The notes beneath the pieces are model-generated. The model was not told where the DNA came from, searched no databases, and saw only the letters and a program-made list of their open reading frames with translations. A stretch of 64,000 nt of DNA from assembly GCA_937952305.1 (NCBI GenBank), contig CALFZO010000041.1, positions 11,248-75,247 of the forward strand, given 5' to 3'. The position numbers were made by a program, and so were the translations under genes. This stretch comes from an uncultured Anaerolineales bacterium. GTDB taxonomy: Bacteria; Chloroflexota; Anaerolineae; Anaerolineales; UBA6663. This document shows positions 53,355-62,715 of the stretch, one piece after another (positions within the stretch are counted from its first letter, which is position 1; each line of letters starts with the position of its first letter).

Positions 53355-54326
53355 ATGTTCAATGGCACCGCGGACGTGATGGAAGCGCTGGGCCGGCAGC
53401 AGTACATCGCTTCGGACGAGATCGCCACCGTGCTCTTCCTGGCCGAGCGCCTGGGCAAGCCGGTGCTGGCCGAAGGCCCGGCCGGCGTCGGCAAGACCGA
53501 GCTGGCCAAAGCCTGGGCCAGCGCCACCGGCCGCCCGCTGATCCGCCTGCAGTGTTACGAGGGCCTGGATGAGACCAAGGCCCTGTACGAGTGGGAATAC
53601 TCCAAACAGATGCTCTACACGCAGCTGCTGCGTGAGAAGCTCAGCCAGCTGCTGTCCGACGCGGCCACGCTGACCGAGGCCGCCGACCGGCTGGCCAGCG
53701 AAGACAACGTCTTTTTCTCGCCGCGCTTCCTGCTGCCGCGCCCGCTCCTGCAGGGTATCCTGTCCGAGACGCCGGTGACGCTGCTGATCGACGAGATCGA
53801 CCGCGCCGACGCCGAGTTCGAGGCCTTCCTGCTGGAGGTGCTCTCGGACTTCCAGGTCTCGGTGCCGGAGCTGGGCACGCTCACGGCCAAGCACCCGCCG
53901 CTGGTGCTGCTCACGTCCAACAACACGCGCGAGCTCTCCGAGGCCCTCAAGCGCCGCTGCGTCTACCTGCACATCGACTATCCCACGCTCGAGTCTGAGC
54001 TGCGCGTGGTGCGCCTCAAGGTGCCGGATCTCTCGCCCCAGCTGGCGCGCCAGGCCGTGGAACTGGTCCAGCGCTTGCGCGGCCTGGACCTGCGCAAGTC
54101 GCCGTCGGTCAGCGAGACGCTGGATTGGGCGCGCGCCCTGGTCCTGCTCAACGCCAAGTCCCTGGACCAGCGCACCCTGGACACCACCCTCTCGCTCCTG
54201 CTCAAACACGAGGCCGATCTGCAGCGCGCGCGGCGCGGCCTGAGCCGGGCCGAACGCGACGAGGCGCCCGGCCGCGCCGAGGACGACCCGGCCATGTTCC
54301 GCCGGCTCAAAGGCCCGCGGCCCTGA
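53355..54326 (+). CDS. MoxR/CoxD-like AAA+ ATPase
   Basis: 323 aa. The AAA+ core has Walker A GPAGVGKTE near residues 41-49, Walker B LLIDEIDRAD near 143, sensor LLTSNNTRELSEAL and an arginine finger segment RRCVYLHIDYP. MoxR ATPases act as chaperones that remodel or insert metal cofactors. The direct neighbour is a VWA protein of the CoxE type, and in CO dehydrogenase gene clusters this pair (CoxD/CoxE) helps mature the Mo enzyme. Here the pair is far from the hydroxylase genes, so partnership is inference. Confidence 0.88.
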   Translation: MFNGTADVMEALGRQQYIASDEIATVLFLAERLGKPVLAEGPAGVGKTELAKAWASATGRPLIRLQCYEGLDETKALYEWEYSKQMLYTQLLREKLSQLLSDAATLTEAADRLASEDNVFFSPRFLLPRPLLQGILSETPVTLLIDEIDRADAEFEAFLLEVLSDFQVSVPELGTLTAKHPPLVLLTSNNTRELSEALKRRCVYLHIDYPTLESELRVVRLKVPDLSPQLARQAVELVQRLRGLDLRKSPSVSETLDWARALVLLNAKSLDQRTLDTTLSLLLKHEADLQRARRGLSRAERDEAPGRAEDDPAMFRRLKGPRP

Positions 54327-54379
54327 CGAGGCGCCGGCTGCGGGCCGGCCCTGGTCTTTCGTCCCGCTGAGGCTGCTCT

Positions 54380-55762
54380 ATGGATGACCGTATCGCTCAA
54401 TTCATTGCCGGGCTGCGCGCGGCCGGCGTGCGCGTCTCCCTGGCCGAGAGCGCCGACGCCTTCCGTGCCACCGCGCTGCTGGGCGTGGCGGACCGCGCGG
54501 CCTTCCGCAGCGCCTTGCGCGCCACCCTGGTGAAGGAGAACAAGGACGCGCCCGTCTTTGAGCGGCTGTTCCCGATGTACTTCAGCTCGGGCGGCCCGCC
54601 GCTCATCCCGCCGGACCAGGCGCTCACGCCGGACCAGCAGAAGATGCTGGAAGCCGCCTTGCGCGCATTGGCCGGCGACCTGAGCCGGCTGTTGCAGATG
54701 CTGGCCTCCGGCCAGAACCCGAGCCGCGCGGAGTTGGAGCGCCTGGCGCAGCAATCCGGGGGGCGCTGGGGGCGCCGGCCCGAGCAGCAGCCGCAGATCA
54801 CGCGCCAGATGCTGCGCCAGCTGGGCCTGGATGCGCTGGCCAAGCAGATCGAGCGGCTCCTGCAGCAGTTGGCCCAAATGGGCATGTCGGCCGAGGGGCA
54901 GGCGGCCATCCGCCAGCTGCTGGCGGCCAACCGCGAGGCGCTGGTGGAGCAGGCCAGCCAGGCGGCCGGCCAGAGCCTGGCCCGCCAGCTGGCCGAGCAG
55001 CCGCCCGAAAAGTTCGACGAGGCCGATCTGCTGCAGCGGCCCTTCAACGACCTGAGCGAGGCTGAGGCCCGCGAGCTGCGCCGGCTGGTGACGCGCCTGG
55101 CCGCCAAGCTGCGCTCGCGCGCCGCGCTGCGCCAGCGCAAGGGCGACGGCAAGACGCTGGACGCCAAGACCACGCTGCGCGCCAACCTGCGCACCGCCGG
55201 CGTGCCCTTCACCCTGCACTTCAAAAAGCGCCACCTCAAGCCCAAGTTCGCGCTGATCTGCGACATCTCCACCTCGATGCGGCCGGTGGCTGAGTTCATG
55301 CTGCGCCTGATGTACGAGCTCCAGGACCAGGTGGGCCAGGCGCGCTCGTTCGCGTTCAACGACCACCTGGAAGAGGTCAGCGACGAGTTCATCCTGCACC
55401 GGCCGGACGAGGCCATCCCGCTGGTCCTGCACCGCATCCCGCCCGGCTACTACGCCACCGACCTTGGCTTCGGCCTGCAGAACTTCTGCGCCCAGCACCT
55501 GGACGCCGTCGACCGGCGCACCACGGTCATCTTCCTGGGCGACGGCCGCAACAACTTCCGCGACCCGCGCCTAGACCTGTTCGAGCAGATCAAGCGCCGC
55601 GCCCGCCGGGTGGTCTGGTTTAACCCGGAGCTGCGCTTCCAGTGGCACACCGGCGACAGCGACATGCCCCAGTACGCGCCGCTGTGCGACGCCGTGCACC
55701 AGGTCAGCAATCTGGACGAACTGACCGACGCCGTGGACCGGCTGTTCACCAGCCGCGGCTGA
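54380..55762 (+). CDS. VWA-domain protein (CoxE-like)
   Basis: 460 aa. The N-terminal 270 residues are helical and Gln/Ala-rich. A VWA domain begins near residue 290 with the MIDAS motif DISTSM (D-x-S-x-S) and continues [14 protein letters not shown] and [14 protein letters not shown]. MoxR-VWA pairs form metal-insertion or chaperone machines. The gene is 54 bases downstream of the ATPase. It matches CoxE from CO dehydrogenase clusters in layout. Confidence 0.88.
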   Translation: MDDRIAQFIAGLRAAGVRVSLAESADAFRATALLGVADRAAFRSALRATLVKENKDAPVFERLFPMYFSSGGPPLIPPDQALTPDQQKMLEAALRALAGDLSRLLQMLASGQNPSRAELERLAQQSGGRWGRRPEQQPQITRQMLRQLGLDALAKQIERLLQQLAQMGMSAEGQAAIRQLLAANREALVEQASQAAGQSLARQLAEQPPEKFDEADLLQRPFNDLSEAEARELRRLVTRLAAKLRSRAALRQRKGDGKTLDAKTTLRANLRTAGVPFTLHFKKRHLKPKFALICDISTSMRPVAEFMLRLMYELQDQVGQARSFAFNDHLEEVSDEFILHRPDEAIPLVLHRIPPGYYATDLGFGLQNFCAQHLDAVDRRTTVIFLGDGRNNFRDPRLDLFEQIKRRARRVVWFNPELRFQWHTGDSDMPQYAPLCDAVHQVSNLDELTDAVDRLFTSRG

Positions 55763-55828
55763 CGGCCCGCGCCGGCGGGTTAGCGCCGGCCCAACGCTCC
55801 ACCACTTCCGGCGCTCCGCTCCACCCGC

Positions 55829-55834
55829 TACAAT
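55829..55834 (+). promoter_or_regulatory. -10 box (TACAAT) for leaderless ZIP transporter gene
   Basis: TACAAT ends 7 bases before GTG 55842. Confidence 0.6.
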
Positions 55835-55841
55835 CAGGCCT

Positions 55842-56660
55842 GTGGCGTTGTGGAATTGGTTCGGCACACTCCATCCGGCCTGGCAGGCGCTGCTGGCGAC
55901 GACCTTCACTTGGTTTGTCACCGCGTTAGGCGCCGCCCTGGTCTTCTTCTTTAGGACGGTCGACAAGCGCCTGCTGGACGGCATGCTCGGGTTTGCCGCG
56001 GGCGTCATGATCGCGGCCAGCTTCTGGTCGCTGCTGGCGCCGGCCATCGAGATGGCGTCCGAGAACGGCGGGCCGGCCTGGCTGCCGGCTGTCGTTGGTT
56101 TCCTGCTGGGCGGCGCTTGCCTGTGGGGCATCGACAAGGTCCTGCCGCACCTGCACCCGGGGCTGCCGCTGGGCCAGGCCGAGGGCGTCAAGACGCACTG
56201 GCAGCGCAGCGTGCTGCTGGTGCTGGCGATCACGCTGCACAACATCCCGGAAGGGCTGGCCGTCGGCGTGGCTTTCGGCGCGGTGGCGCACAATTTGCCG
56301 TCCGCCACCCTGGCTGGCGCCGTGGCGCTGGCGATCGGCATCGGCCTGCAGAATTTTCCGGAGGGCACGGCCGTGGCGGCGCCGCTCCGGCGCGAAGGGA
56401 TGCCGGCGGCCAAGGCTTTCTGGTATGGGCAGGCCTCGGCCCTGGTGGAGCCGGTGGCCGGCGTGCTCGGGGCGCTGGCTGTCGCCGCTATGCGGTCCCT
56501 GCTGCCGTACGCGCTGGCCTTCGCCGCCGGCGCCATGATCTTCGTCGTCGTCGAAGAACTCATCCCTGAATCGCAACTCCACAAGGACACGGACCTGCCG
56601 ACCCTCACGGCCATGCTCGGCTTTGCCGTCATGATGCTGCTAGACGTGGCCCTGGGCTGA
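55842..56660 (+). CDS. ZIP-family divalent metal transporter
   Basis: 272 aa with about eight membrane spans. The ZIP hallmark motifs lie in spans IV and [15 protein letters not shown] and [13 protein letters not shown]. They carry the binuclear metal site. ZIP proteins import Zn, Fe or related metals into the cytoplasm. GTG 55842 is favoured by the adjacent -10 box. The cytoplasmic His-rich loop is short ([10 protein letters not shown]). Confidence 0.92.
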   Translation: MALWNWFGTLHPAWQALLATTFTWFVTALGAALVFFFRTVDKRLLDGMLGFAAGVMIAASFWSLLAPAIEMASENGGPAWLPAVVGFLLGGACLWGIDKVLPHLHPGLPLGQAEGVKTHWQRSVLLVLAITLHNIPEGLAVGVAFGAVAHNLPSATLAGAVALAIGIGLQNFPEGTAVAAPLRREGMPAAKAFWYGQASALVEPVAGVLGALAVAAMRSLLPYALAFAAGAMIFVVVEELIPESQLHKDTDLPTLTAMLGFAVMMLLDVALG

Positions 56661-56854
56661 GGCCCGTGTGCTTGCGGCAGGCGATGAAACTTCCTTCGGA
56701 TTGCGCCCTTAACCGCCTGTACCGCATAATGACCATGTCGCAAGTGTCCCGCCCACTTGAATAGGCCGGATCGGCGCCGCCTGAGCGCGGCTTGGGCCGG
56801 ACAGCCTCTGCCCGCCGCTTTCATGTGAACGGAGCACAAGGGAGAATGACCATA
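56661..56854 (+). other. Intergenic region before the subtilisin-like gene
   Basis: 194 bases. A CATAAT hexamer near 56725 is a weak promoter candidate. Nothing else is apparent. Confidence 0.4.
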
Positions 56855-59200
56855 ATGGCAAGTTGGCAGCGCGCGTTTCGGATTGGGCTCGCCATGGTGT
56901 TGACCGTGCTCGGCCTGGGGTGGGGCGCCGCGCCGACCGCCGCCGATGAAGTTCCGGACTCGCCTGCCCGTGAGCAGGCCTTTGACGCCCTGGACGCCCT
57001 GGCCGCCGCGCGTGGTGTGGTGCCCGTGATCGTGGGCGTGCGCGCCGACTTCGCGCCGGAGAGCGCGCTGGAGGGCGCCCAGGCCGTGCTGGATCAGCGC
57101 GCCGCCATCGCCCGCGCCCAGACCGAAGTGGAGCGCGCCCTGGCCGCGGCCGGCGCCCCGGCGCTGCGCCGCTTCCAGACTATCCCTTATCTCGCCCTGC
57201 GCGCCGACGCGGCCGCGCTGGCCGCCCTGCGCGCCTCGCCCTGGGTGACGAGCATCGAAGAGGATGTGCCGGTGCCGCCGGCCCTGACCGAGAGCACGGC
57301 CCTGATCGGGGCCTCCACGCCCGCCACCGGCGCCTGGGCGCAGGGCTACACCGGCGCTGGCTGGACCGTGGCCGTGCTGGACACGGGCGTGGACAACGAC
57401 CATCCCTTCCTGGCCGGCAAGGTGGTGGCCGAGGCGTGCTTCTCCAACGGCGGCGGCGGCGGGCAATCGGTGTGTCCGGGCGGCGCGCCCAGCGTCGTCA
57501 ATGTGCCGGATTCCGCCGAGCCGTGCGCCGTGGACGCCTGTGACCACGGCACGCACGTGGCCGGCATCGTGGCCGGCAAAGCCTACGGCGGCATGACGAC
57601 GGCCACCGGCGGCCGCACCTTCTCCGGCGTGGCGCCGGACGCCCAGCTCATCGCCGTGCAGGTGTTCACGCAGTTCAACGACTTCCTCGACTGCGGCGGC
57701 TCCGCGCCGTGCGCGCTGACCTATTCCTCGGACCAGATCGAGGCCCTGGAGTTCGTCTACAGCCTGCGCGCCACTTACAGCATCGCGGCCGTCAACATGA
57801 GCCTGGGCGGCAGCCCGCAAGGCACCGAGTGCAATAGCGACTCGCGCCGGGCCATCATCGAACAGCTCCTCGGCGCCGGCATCGCCACCGTGGTCGCCTC
57901 CGGCAACAACTCCCTCCCGAACGCCATCTCGCGGCCGGCCTGCATCTCGGCCGCCGTCAGCGTCGGCTCCACGCTGGACGGCGGCGTGGGCGGCACGCCC
58001 GTGGACACGGTCTCGGATTTCTCCAACAGCGCCTCCTTCCTGGACCTGCTGGCGCCCGGCGAGTTGATCCAGTCGTCGGTGCCCGGCACCGGCTTTGACA
58101 ACTTCCAGGGCACGTCCATGGCCGCGCCGCATGTGGCCGGGGCCTGGGCCGTGCTCAAGCAGGTGGCGCCGAGCGCCACTGTCACTGAGACGCTGACGGT
58201 GCTCAAATCCACGGGCGTGTCCGTCACCGACTCGCGCAACGGCCTCGTCAAACCGCGCCTCGAGTTGGACGCCGCGCTGACGAGCCTGGCGCCGCAGCTG
58301 ACCGCGGCCGCCAGCCACGAATTCGGGCGCGTGATCGTGGACCTCACCTCCGGCTACACGCTCACCCTGCAGAACGCGTCCAGCCTGTCCCTGACGCTCT
58401 CGGCGCCCAGCCTGTTGGGGACCGGCCTGGCCTATACCGGCGGCGGCAGCTTTCCGGGCACGGGCGGCACGTGCAGCACCGGCTCGCCGCTGCTCGGGAG
58501 CGCGGCCTGCACGGTCCGGGTCACGTACGCGCCGACTTTGCCCGGGACTTTGGCCGGCAGCTTCAACGTGAGTTATGCGCCCGTCGGCGTGGTGACGACG
58601 ACCTTGCTCAGCCAGGCCCTCACCGGCACGGCCGCGGAGTTGTGCACCGACAATCTCCTGAACAACGCCGTGTTCGAGAAACTGGCCACCACCTGGGTCC
58701 AGACCGACACGGTCAGCGGCGACGCCCTGCCGCTGTGCACTACCGGCAGCTGTTCTATCGGCGCCTACGCGCCCACCGGCCCGTTCAGCGGCGGCGGCTG
58801 GGGCTGGTTCGGCGGCTACACCACCACCGTCACCACCACCACCTCGGTCACCCAGGTCATGTCTCAGTCCGTGGTCGTCCCGGCCGATTCGGCCAGCCTG
58901 CAGTTCTATTTCAACATCAGCCGCGCCGATGCCGGCACCGGTATCACCGACACGTTCCGGGCCCTGATCGACAGCACGCCGGTCTTCACGGCCACGGCCG
59001 CCGAGCAGGCCGCCTACAGCCGCTATCAATTGGTGCGCCTGGACCTGGACGCCTTCGCCACCGGCGTGACCCGCACGCTGACCTTCTCGGCCACCACGAC
59101 GGCGGCCGGACCGGTGGTGAATTTCAATGTGGACGACGCCGCGCTGTGCGCGCCGGCGTTTCTTCCGGTTTATCTACCGTTGACGAGCCGTGCCCCCTGA
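56855..59200 (+). CDS. Secreted subtilisin-like serine protease (S8) with C-terminal beta-sandwich domain
   Basis: 781 aa. ATG 56855 has GGGAG ten bases upstream; ATG 56846 would leave almost no spacing. Signal peptide, an I9-like propeptide (VVPVIVGVRADFAP, VTSIEEDVPV), then the S8 domain with catalytic Asp in VLDTGVDNDHP, His in CDHGTHVAGIVAG and Ser in FQGTSMAAPHVAGA. A choice-of-anchor-like segment leads to a C-terminal domain of about 170 residues (NLLNNAVFEKLATTW to VNFNVDDAALC) shared with the next protein. It ends FLPVYLPLTSRAP. Probably exported to degrade proteins; the tail may anchor it to the surface. Confidence 0.9.
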   Translation: MASWQRAFRIGLAMVLTVLGLGWGAAPTAADEVPDSPAREQAFDALDALAAARGVVPVIVGVRADFAPESALEGAQAVLDQRAAIARAQTEVERALAAAGAPALRRFQTIPYLALRADAAALAALRASPWVTSIEEDVPVPPALTESTALIGASTPATGAWAQGYTGAGWTVAVLDTGVDNDHPFLAGKVVAEACFSNGGGGGQSVCPGGAPSVVNVPDSAEPCAVDACDHGTHVAGIVAGKAYGGMTTATGGRTFSGVAPDAQLIAVQVFTQFNDFLDCGGSAPCALTYSSDQIEALEFVYSLRATYSIAAVNMSLGGSPQGTECNSDSRRAIIEQLLGAGIATVVASGNNSLPNAISRPACISAAVSVGSTLDGGVGGTPVDTVSDFSNSASFLDLLAPGELIQSSVPGTGFDNFQGTSMAAPHVAGAWAVLKQVAPSATVTETLTVLKSTGVSVTDSRNGLVKPRLELDAALTSLAPQLTAAASHEFGRVIVDLTSGYTLTLQNASSLSLTLSAPSLLGTGLAYTGGGSFPGTGGTCSTGSPLLGSAACTVRVTYAPTLPGTLAGSFNVSYAPVGVVTTTLLSQALTGTAAELCTDNLLNNAVFEKLATTWVQTDTVSGDALPLCTTGSCSIGAYAPTGPFSGGGWGWFGGYTTTVTTTTSVTQVMSQSVVVPADSASLQFYFNISRADAGTGITDTFRALIDSTPVFTATAAEQAAYSRYQLVRLDLDAFATGVTRTLTFSATTTAAGPVVNFNVDDAALCAPAFLPVYLPLTSRAP

Positions 59201-59236
59201 GCGGGGCCGGCGGCGGAGACGAGGGATGCAAACACG

Positions 59237-60013
59237 ATGACAACTGCCAAACTTGCGCGGGGGGCGTTGACATTGGTGCTCATGTTGGCCGGGCTCGGCT
59301 GGGGCGGGCTGCGTTCGGGCGCGGCCCAGGAGGCGCCGGCCGTCTCGGCCAGCGTCACGGCCGAGGCCTGCAACAACCTGCTCAACGACGGGGACTTCGA
59401 GGCGTTCAGCAGCCGCTGGTTTGAAGGCGCGGACCCGGTCACCGTGGTCCTGGATCCGGGCTCGGGTTACCCCGTCCTGGGCAAGACCACGCCGCTGTCC
59501 GTCTGCGACGCGGACACCTGCGACATCAAGGAGTACAACGACCTGCCGCTCAACGGTCCGGCCGGCCCCAACAGCGGCATCAACTGGGCCTGGTTTGGCG
59601 GCGGCATCACCAGCACCACCAGCATTCCCGGCACCATCCTGCAGACCCTCTACCAGCCGATCACGGTCACGGCCGAACCGGCGCGGATGCAGTTCAACCT
59701 GTGGCTCTCGCGCGCTGACGCCGGCACGAACGCGTCTGACTGGCTGGAGATCCGCCTCGGGGACACGCAGGTCTTCTCGGTGACGGTCGCGGCCACGCCC
59801 ACGTACTCGTCCGGTTACACCACCGTCAGCTTCGACGTGTCGGCGCTGGTCTCGGTCGGCCAGCAGACCACGGTGACGATCTCGGCCACCACCCGCGCGC
59901 TGGGCAGCGTGGCCGTCGGCCAGCCAAATCTGCCGCCGGTGGCGAGTTTCAATCTGGACGATGTGGGGGTGTGCGTGCCGTTCGCGGTCTACATCCCGCT
60001 GGTCGACCGCTGA
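59237..60013 (+). CDS. Secreted protein consisting of the S8 protease's C-terminal domain
   Basis: 258 aa. A signal peptide (ALTLVLMLAGLGWGGLRSGAAQ) is followed by one domain. NLLNDGDFEAFSSRW, WAWFGGG, LWLSRADAGT and ASFNLDDVGVC align in order with NLLNNAVFEKLATTW, WGWFGGY, FNISRADAGT and VNFNVDDAALC of the protease encoded 36 bases upstream. The protein ends FAVYIPLVDR. GAGGG stands 11 bases before ATG 59237. I infer gene or domain duplication. Function is unknown; carbohydrate or surface binding is possible. Confidence 0.82.
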   Translation: MTTAKLARGALTLVLMLAGLGWGGLRSGAAQEAPAVSASVTAEACNNLLNDGDFEAFSSRWFEGADPVTVVLDPGSGYPVLGKTTPLSVCDADTCDIKEYNDLPLNGPAGPNSGINWAWFGGGITSTTSIPGTILQTLYQPITVTAEPARMQFNLWLSRADAGTNASDWLEIRLGDTQVFSVTVAATPTYSSGYTTVSFDVSALVSVGQQTTVTISATTRALGSVAVGQPNLPPVASFNLDDVGVCVPFAVYIPLVDR

Positions 60014-60015
60014 CG

Positions 60016-61206
60016 TCAACGCGCGCGGCGCCGGTCGATGGCGGCCAGCAGCGGCGCGAACTCAGGGTCCGCGGGCGCGTGGTAGGCCCCGGCCTCCAGC
60101 GTCCGGTGGGCGCGTTCCAGGCGCCCCAGGCGGGCCTGCACCACGCCCAGGTCTTTGTAGTACTGCGCGGTGCGGGGCTGCAGGCTGACGGCTTTCTGAA
60201 AGTGCACGGCGGCCAGCGCCAGCCGGCCGCGCCGGAGATGCTCGCGGCCGCGCCGGTGGTAATCCAGGCCCGAGAACAGACCGCGGTCCAACTGGGTGAA
60301 GAGCCGTTGCCGCGCGAAGGCGCGGCTGGCCAAGGCGGCCAGGGTGATGAGTCCGGCCACGCCGGAGAGCCCCAGGTTGACCTGCGCCACCGGCGCCGGC
60401 AGCTGGCCGGTGAGCCACAGGCCGGCGTTGCCCAGGACGTCGGCGACAAATGTGGCGGCTGCGAACGGATAGGCCCAGGCTACTTCGCCGAGCAGCAGGT
60501 ACAGCGCCACCGCCAGCAGGATCGCGCGCACGGCCAACGCCCAGAGCGGCGCCGCGACGAGGCTGTCCAGTTGAACCGAGCGCAGCCATTCGGTGACCAC
60601 TGCGGACGGGGGCAGGGCCGGGATCAGCAGCGGCAGGAAGGCCTCCACCACGGCGGCCTGCACATTCAACCCCAGCACCAGCAGCAGAGCATAGAGATAG
60701 AACCCGGCCTGCCAGCGGCCGGGCGCCAACAGGCTGCGGCGGCAGTGCGGACAGCGCGTCTCGGTCTCGGCCGTCAGTTGGCCGCAGAACGGACACTGCA
60801 GCGGGTCGTCGTCCGGATCGACGGCTGAAGCCGTGGGGCCGGCGGGTGGGGCCGGAGTCTCCTGATCTGCTTCGGCCGTGGCCGCCGAAGGCGCGGCGTC
60901 GCCGGCAGGCCTGGGTGGGCCTTCCGCACCCTCGGGCTGCCCGGCCGCTTCAGCCGGTCCGCCGCGCAGCGCCTCCAGCCGCCGCTGCGCGTGGGCGTTG
61001 CCGGGGTTCACGGCCAGCGCGTTCTCCAACGCCATGATCTGGTCGGCCGGATCATCCAGGACCGTGCTCAGCCACAGCCAGGCTGGCTCAATGCGCTCGT
61101 CGGCGCGCACCACGTCCAGCAGCAGCGAACGGCCGCGCGCCCGCTCCCCGGCGCGGATGGCCTGGATCCCGTCGCGCAGTTTGGCCTGAAGTTCCTCGGG
61201 CGTCAT
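60016..61206 (-). CDS. TPR, zinc-ribbon and membrane protein
   Basis: 396 aa. The N-terminal 80 residues are TPR-like (AIRAGERARGRSLLLDVVRADERIEPAWLWL). After a Pro/Ala linker comes a zinc ribbon (CPFC and CPHC), then about three or four membrane spans (YLYALLLVLGLNV to LSGVAGLITLAALA), and a second TPR block near the C-terminus (LALAAVHFQKAVSLQPRTAQYYKDLGVVQARLGRLERAH). The start ATG 61206 lies 7 bases after TATAAT. I do not recognise a function; it resembles scaffold proteins common in Chloroflexota. Confidence 0.8.
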   Translation of the reverse strand: MTPEELQAKLRDGIQAIRAGERARGRSLLLDVVRADERIEPAWLWLSTVLDDPADQIMALENALAVNPGNAHAQRRLEALRGGPAEAAGQPEGAEGPPRPAGDAAPSAATAEADQETPAPPAGPTASAVDPDDDPLQCPFCGQLTAETETRCPHCRRSLLAPGRWQAGFYLYALLLVLGLNVQAAVVEAFLPLLIPALPPSAVVTEWLRSVQLDSLVAAPLWALAVRAILLAVALYLLLGEVAWAYPFAAATFVADVLGNAGLWLTGQLPAPVAQVNLGLSGVAGLITLAALASRAFARQRLFTQLDRGLFSGLDYHRRGREHLRRGRLALAAVHFQKAVSLQPRTAQYYKDLGVVQARLGRLERAHRTLEAGAYHAPADPEFAPLLAAIDRRRAR

Positions 61207-61213
61207 CCAGGCG

Positions 61214-61219
61214 ATTATA
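61214..61219 (-). promoter_or_regulatory. -10 box (TATAAT) for leaderless TPR gene
   Basis: TATAAT on the minus strand ends 7 bases before ATG 61206. Confidence 0.65.
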
Positions 61220-61295
61220 GGCCAAACCTCGCCCGCCGCCCGGGATCGGGCCTGCCGGCGGTCACAGCGTCGTCGGCCGGCCAGGGGGCCGGTGG

Positions 61296-61301
61296 TATAA
61301 T
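61296..61301 (+). promoter_or_regulatory. -10 box (TATAAT) for yebC-ruvC-ruvA
   Basis: TATAAT lies 41 bases before ATG 61343, which has an AGGAG ribosome binding site. Confidence 0.6.
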
Positions 61302-61342
61302 CGGTGCGCTCAAAAAGTGCGTCGTTCGCAGGAGAAGCGAGT

Positions 61343-62095
61343 ATGTCTGGTCACTCAAAATGGAAGACCATTAAGCGCCAGAAGGGCGCGGCCGATGCCA
61401 AACGCGGCGCCATGTTCACGCGCCTGACGCGGGAAATCATGCTGGCGGCGCGTGAAGGCGGCGGCAGTATTGACAGCAACTTCAAGCTGCGCCTGGCCGT
61501 GGACAAGGCCAAGGCCAGTTCCATGCCCAAGGAAAACATCGAGCGCGCCATCGCCCGCGCCACCGGCGCGGACAAAGATGCCGCGGTCTTCGAGTCGTTG
61601 ATGTACGAGGCCTACGGCCCGCACGGCTCGGGCGTCCTGATCCAGGTGGTGACGGACAACAAGAACCGCACCATCTCCGAAGTGCGCCGGCTGGTGACGC
61701 GCGCCAACGGCAACATGGCCGAGGCCGGCGCCGTCTCCTGGCAGTTCACGCGCAAGGCCTACGTCGCCCTGCCGCGCGAAGGCCATGATCCGGACAAGGT
61801 CTTCGAGATCGCGGTGGAGGCCGGCGCCGACGACGTGCTGACCGGTGACGACGCCATCGAGATTTACGCCGCGCCCGAGCAGTTCGGGGCCATCGTCCAC
61901 GCGCTGGAGAAGGCCGGCCTGAAGCCGTCTGAGTCCGAGCTGCGCATGGAGCCCAACCAGCGGCTGGAGCTCGACCCCGATTCGACCGTGTCGATCATGA
62001 AGCTCATCGAGGGCTTGGAGGAACTGGACGACGTCCAGAACGTCTTCACCAACGTCGAGTTCAGCGACGCCGCCCTGGCCCAGATGGCGGCCTGA
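61343..62095 (+). CDS. yebC: YebC/PmpR family protein
   Basis: 250 aa. The family start [22 protein letters not shown], then [24 protein letters not shown] and [20 protein letters not shown], is intact. YebC-type proteins bind DNA as regulators and relieve polyproline stalling in translation. ATG 61343 is preferred over an upstream ATG 61304 because of the ribosome binding site and family start. The gene precedes ruvC by 74 bases, the classical arrangement. Confidence 0.95.
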   Translation: MSGHSKWKTIKRQKGAADAKRGAMFTRLTREIMLAAREGGGSIDSNFKLRLAVDKAKASSMPKENIERAIARATGADKDAAVFESLMYEAYGPHGSGVLIQVVTDNKNRTISEVRRLVTRANGNMAEAGAVSWQFTRKAYVALPREGHDPDKVFEIAVEAGADDVLTGDDAIEIYAAPEQFGAIVHALEKAGLKPSESELRMEPNQRLELDPDSTVSIMKLIEGLEELDDVQNVFTNVEFSDAALAQMAA

Positions 62096-62169
62096 GCCAG
62101 CCGCATGACGGATGCCGCCGGACGACCGCCGGGGTCCATTCTCCCGCTGCTGTCCGGCGGCCTTGGCCC

Positions 62170-62664
62170 ATGGTCGTCCTAGGGATTGACCCCGGCACCG
62201 CGACCACCGGCTACGGCTTCATCCGCGACGCCGACAGCGGCCCGGTGCTGGTGACCTACGGCGTCATTCTGACGCCGGCCGGCGCGCCGATGCCGCAGCG
62301 CCTGCGCGCGCTCTTCCGTGAATTGAACCAACTGCTGCTTCTCCATCGCCCGGACGCGGCGGCGGTGGAGAAGCTGTTTTTTCAGCGCAACGTCAGCACC
62401 GCCATGACGGTGGGGCAGGCGCGCGGCGTGGCTCTGCTGGCCCTGGCCGAGGCCGTGGTGCCGATTGGCGAGTACACGCCCAACGACGTCAAGCAGGCGG
62501 TGGCCGGCTACGGCCGGGCCGACAAGCCTCAGGTGCAGCAGATGGTGCGCGCCATCCTGAACCTGCCGGAAGTGCCCAAGCCCGACGACGCCGCCGACGC
62601 TTTGGCCGTGGCGATCTGTCACCTGCACTCGATGAAGCTGAACGCGATGCTCAAAGGTTCCTGA
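62170..62664 (+). CDS. ruvC: Holliday junction resolvase RuvC
   Basis: 164 aa. The catalytic acids are visible: Asp in [13 protein letters not shown] near residue 7, Glu in [11 protein letters not shown] near 68 and two Asp in [13 protein letters not shown]. RuvC cuts Holliday junctions bound by RuvAB. ruvA follows 51 bases later; ruvB is not in the window. Confidence 0.95.
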   Translation: MVVLGIDPGTATTGYGFIRDADSGPVLVTYGVILTPAGAPMPQRLRALFRELNQLLLLHRPDAAAVEKLFFQRNVSTAMTVGQARGVALLALAEAVVPIGEYTPNDVKQAVAGYGRADKPQVQQMVRAILNLPEVPKPDDAADALAVAICHLHSMKLNAMLKGS

Positions 62665-62715
62665 GGCACCGGCGCCCAGGGCGCGGTTTCCCGGCTCGCC
62701 TGGCCCTCACTCACC

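Noticed and set aside
53355..55762. MoxR-VWA pair as a ternary anti-phage defence system
   Set aside because: The ternary defence systems need further partners and show other architectures; here only the two CoxD/CoxE-type genes are present with ordinary neighbours.
55571..59029. Very long antisense frame of 1152 codons (minus strand)
   Set aside because: It covers the VWA, ZIP and protease genes in antisense. Its composition is Arg/Gly/His-rich shadow sequence with no family motif, while the plus-strand genes have catalytic motifs.
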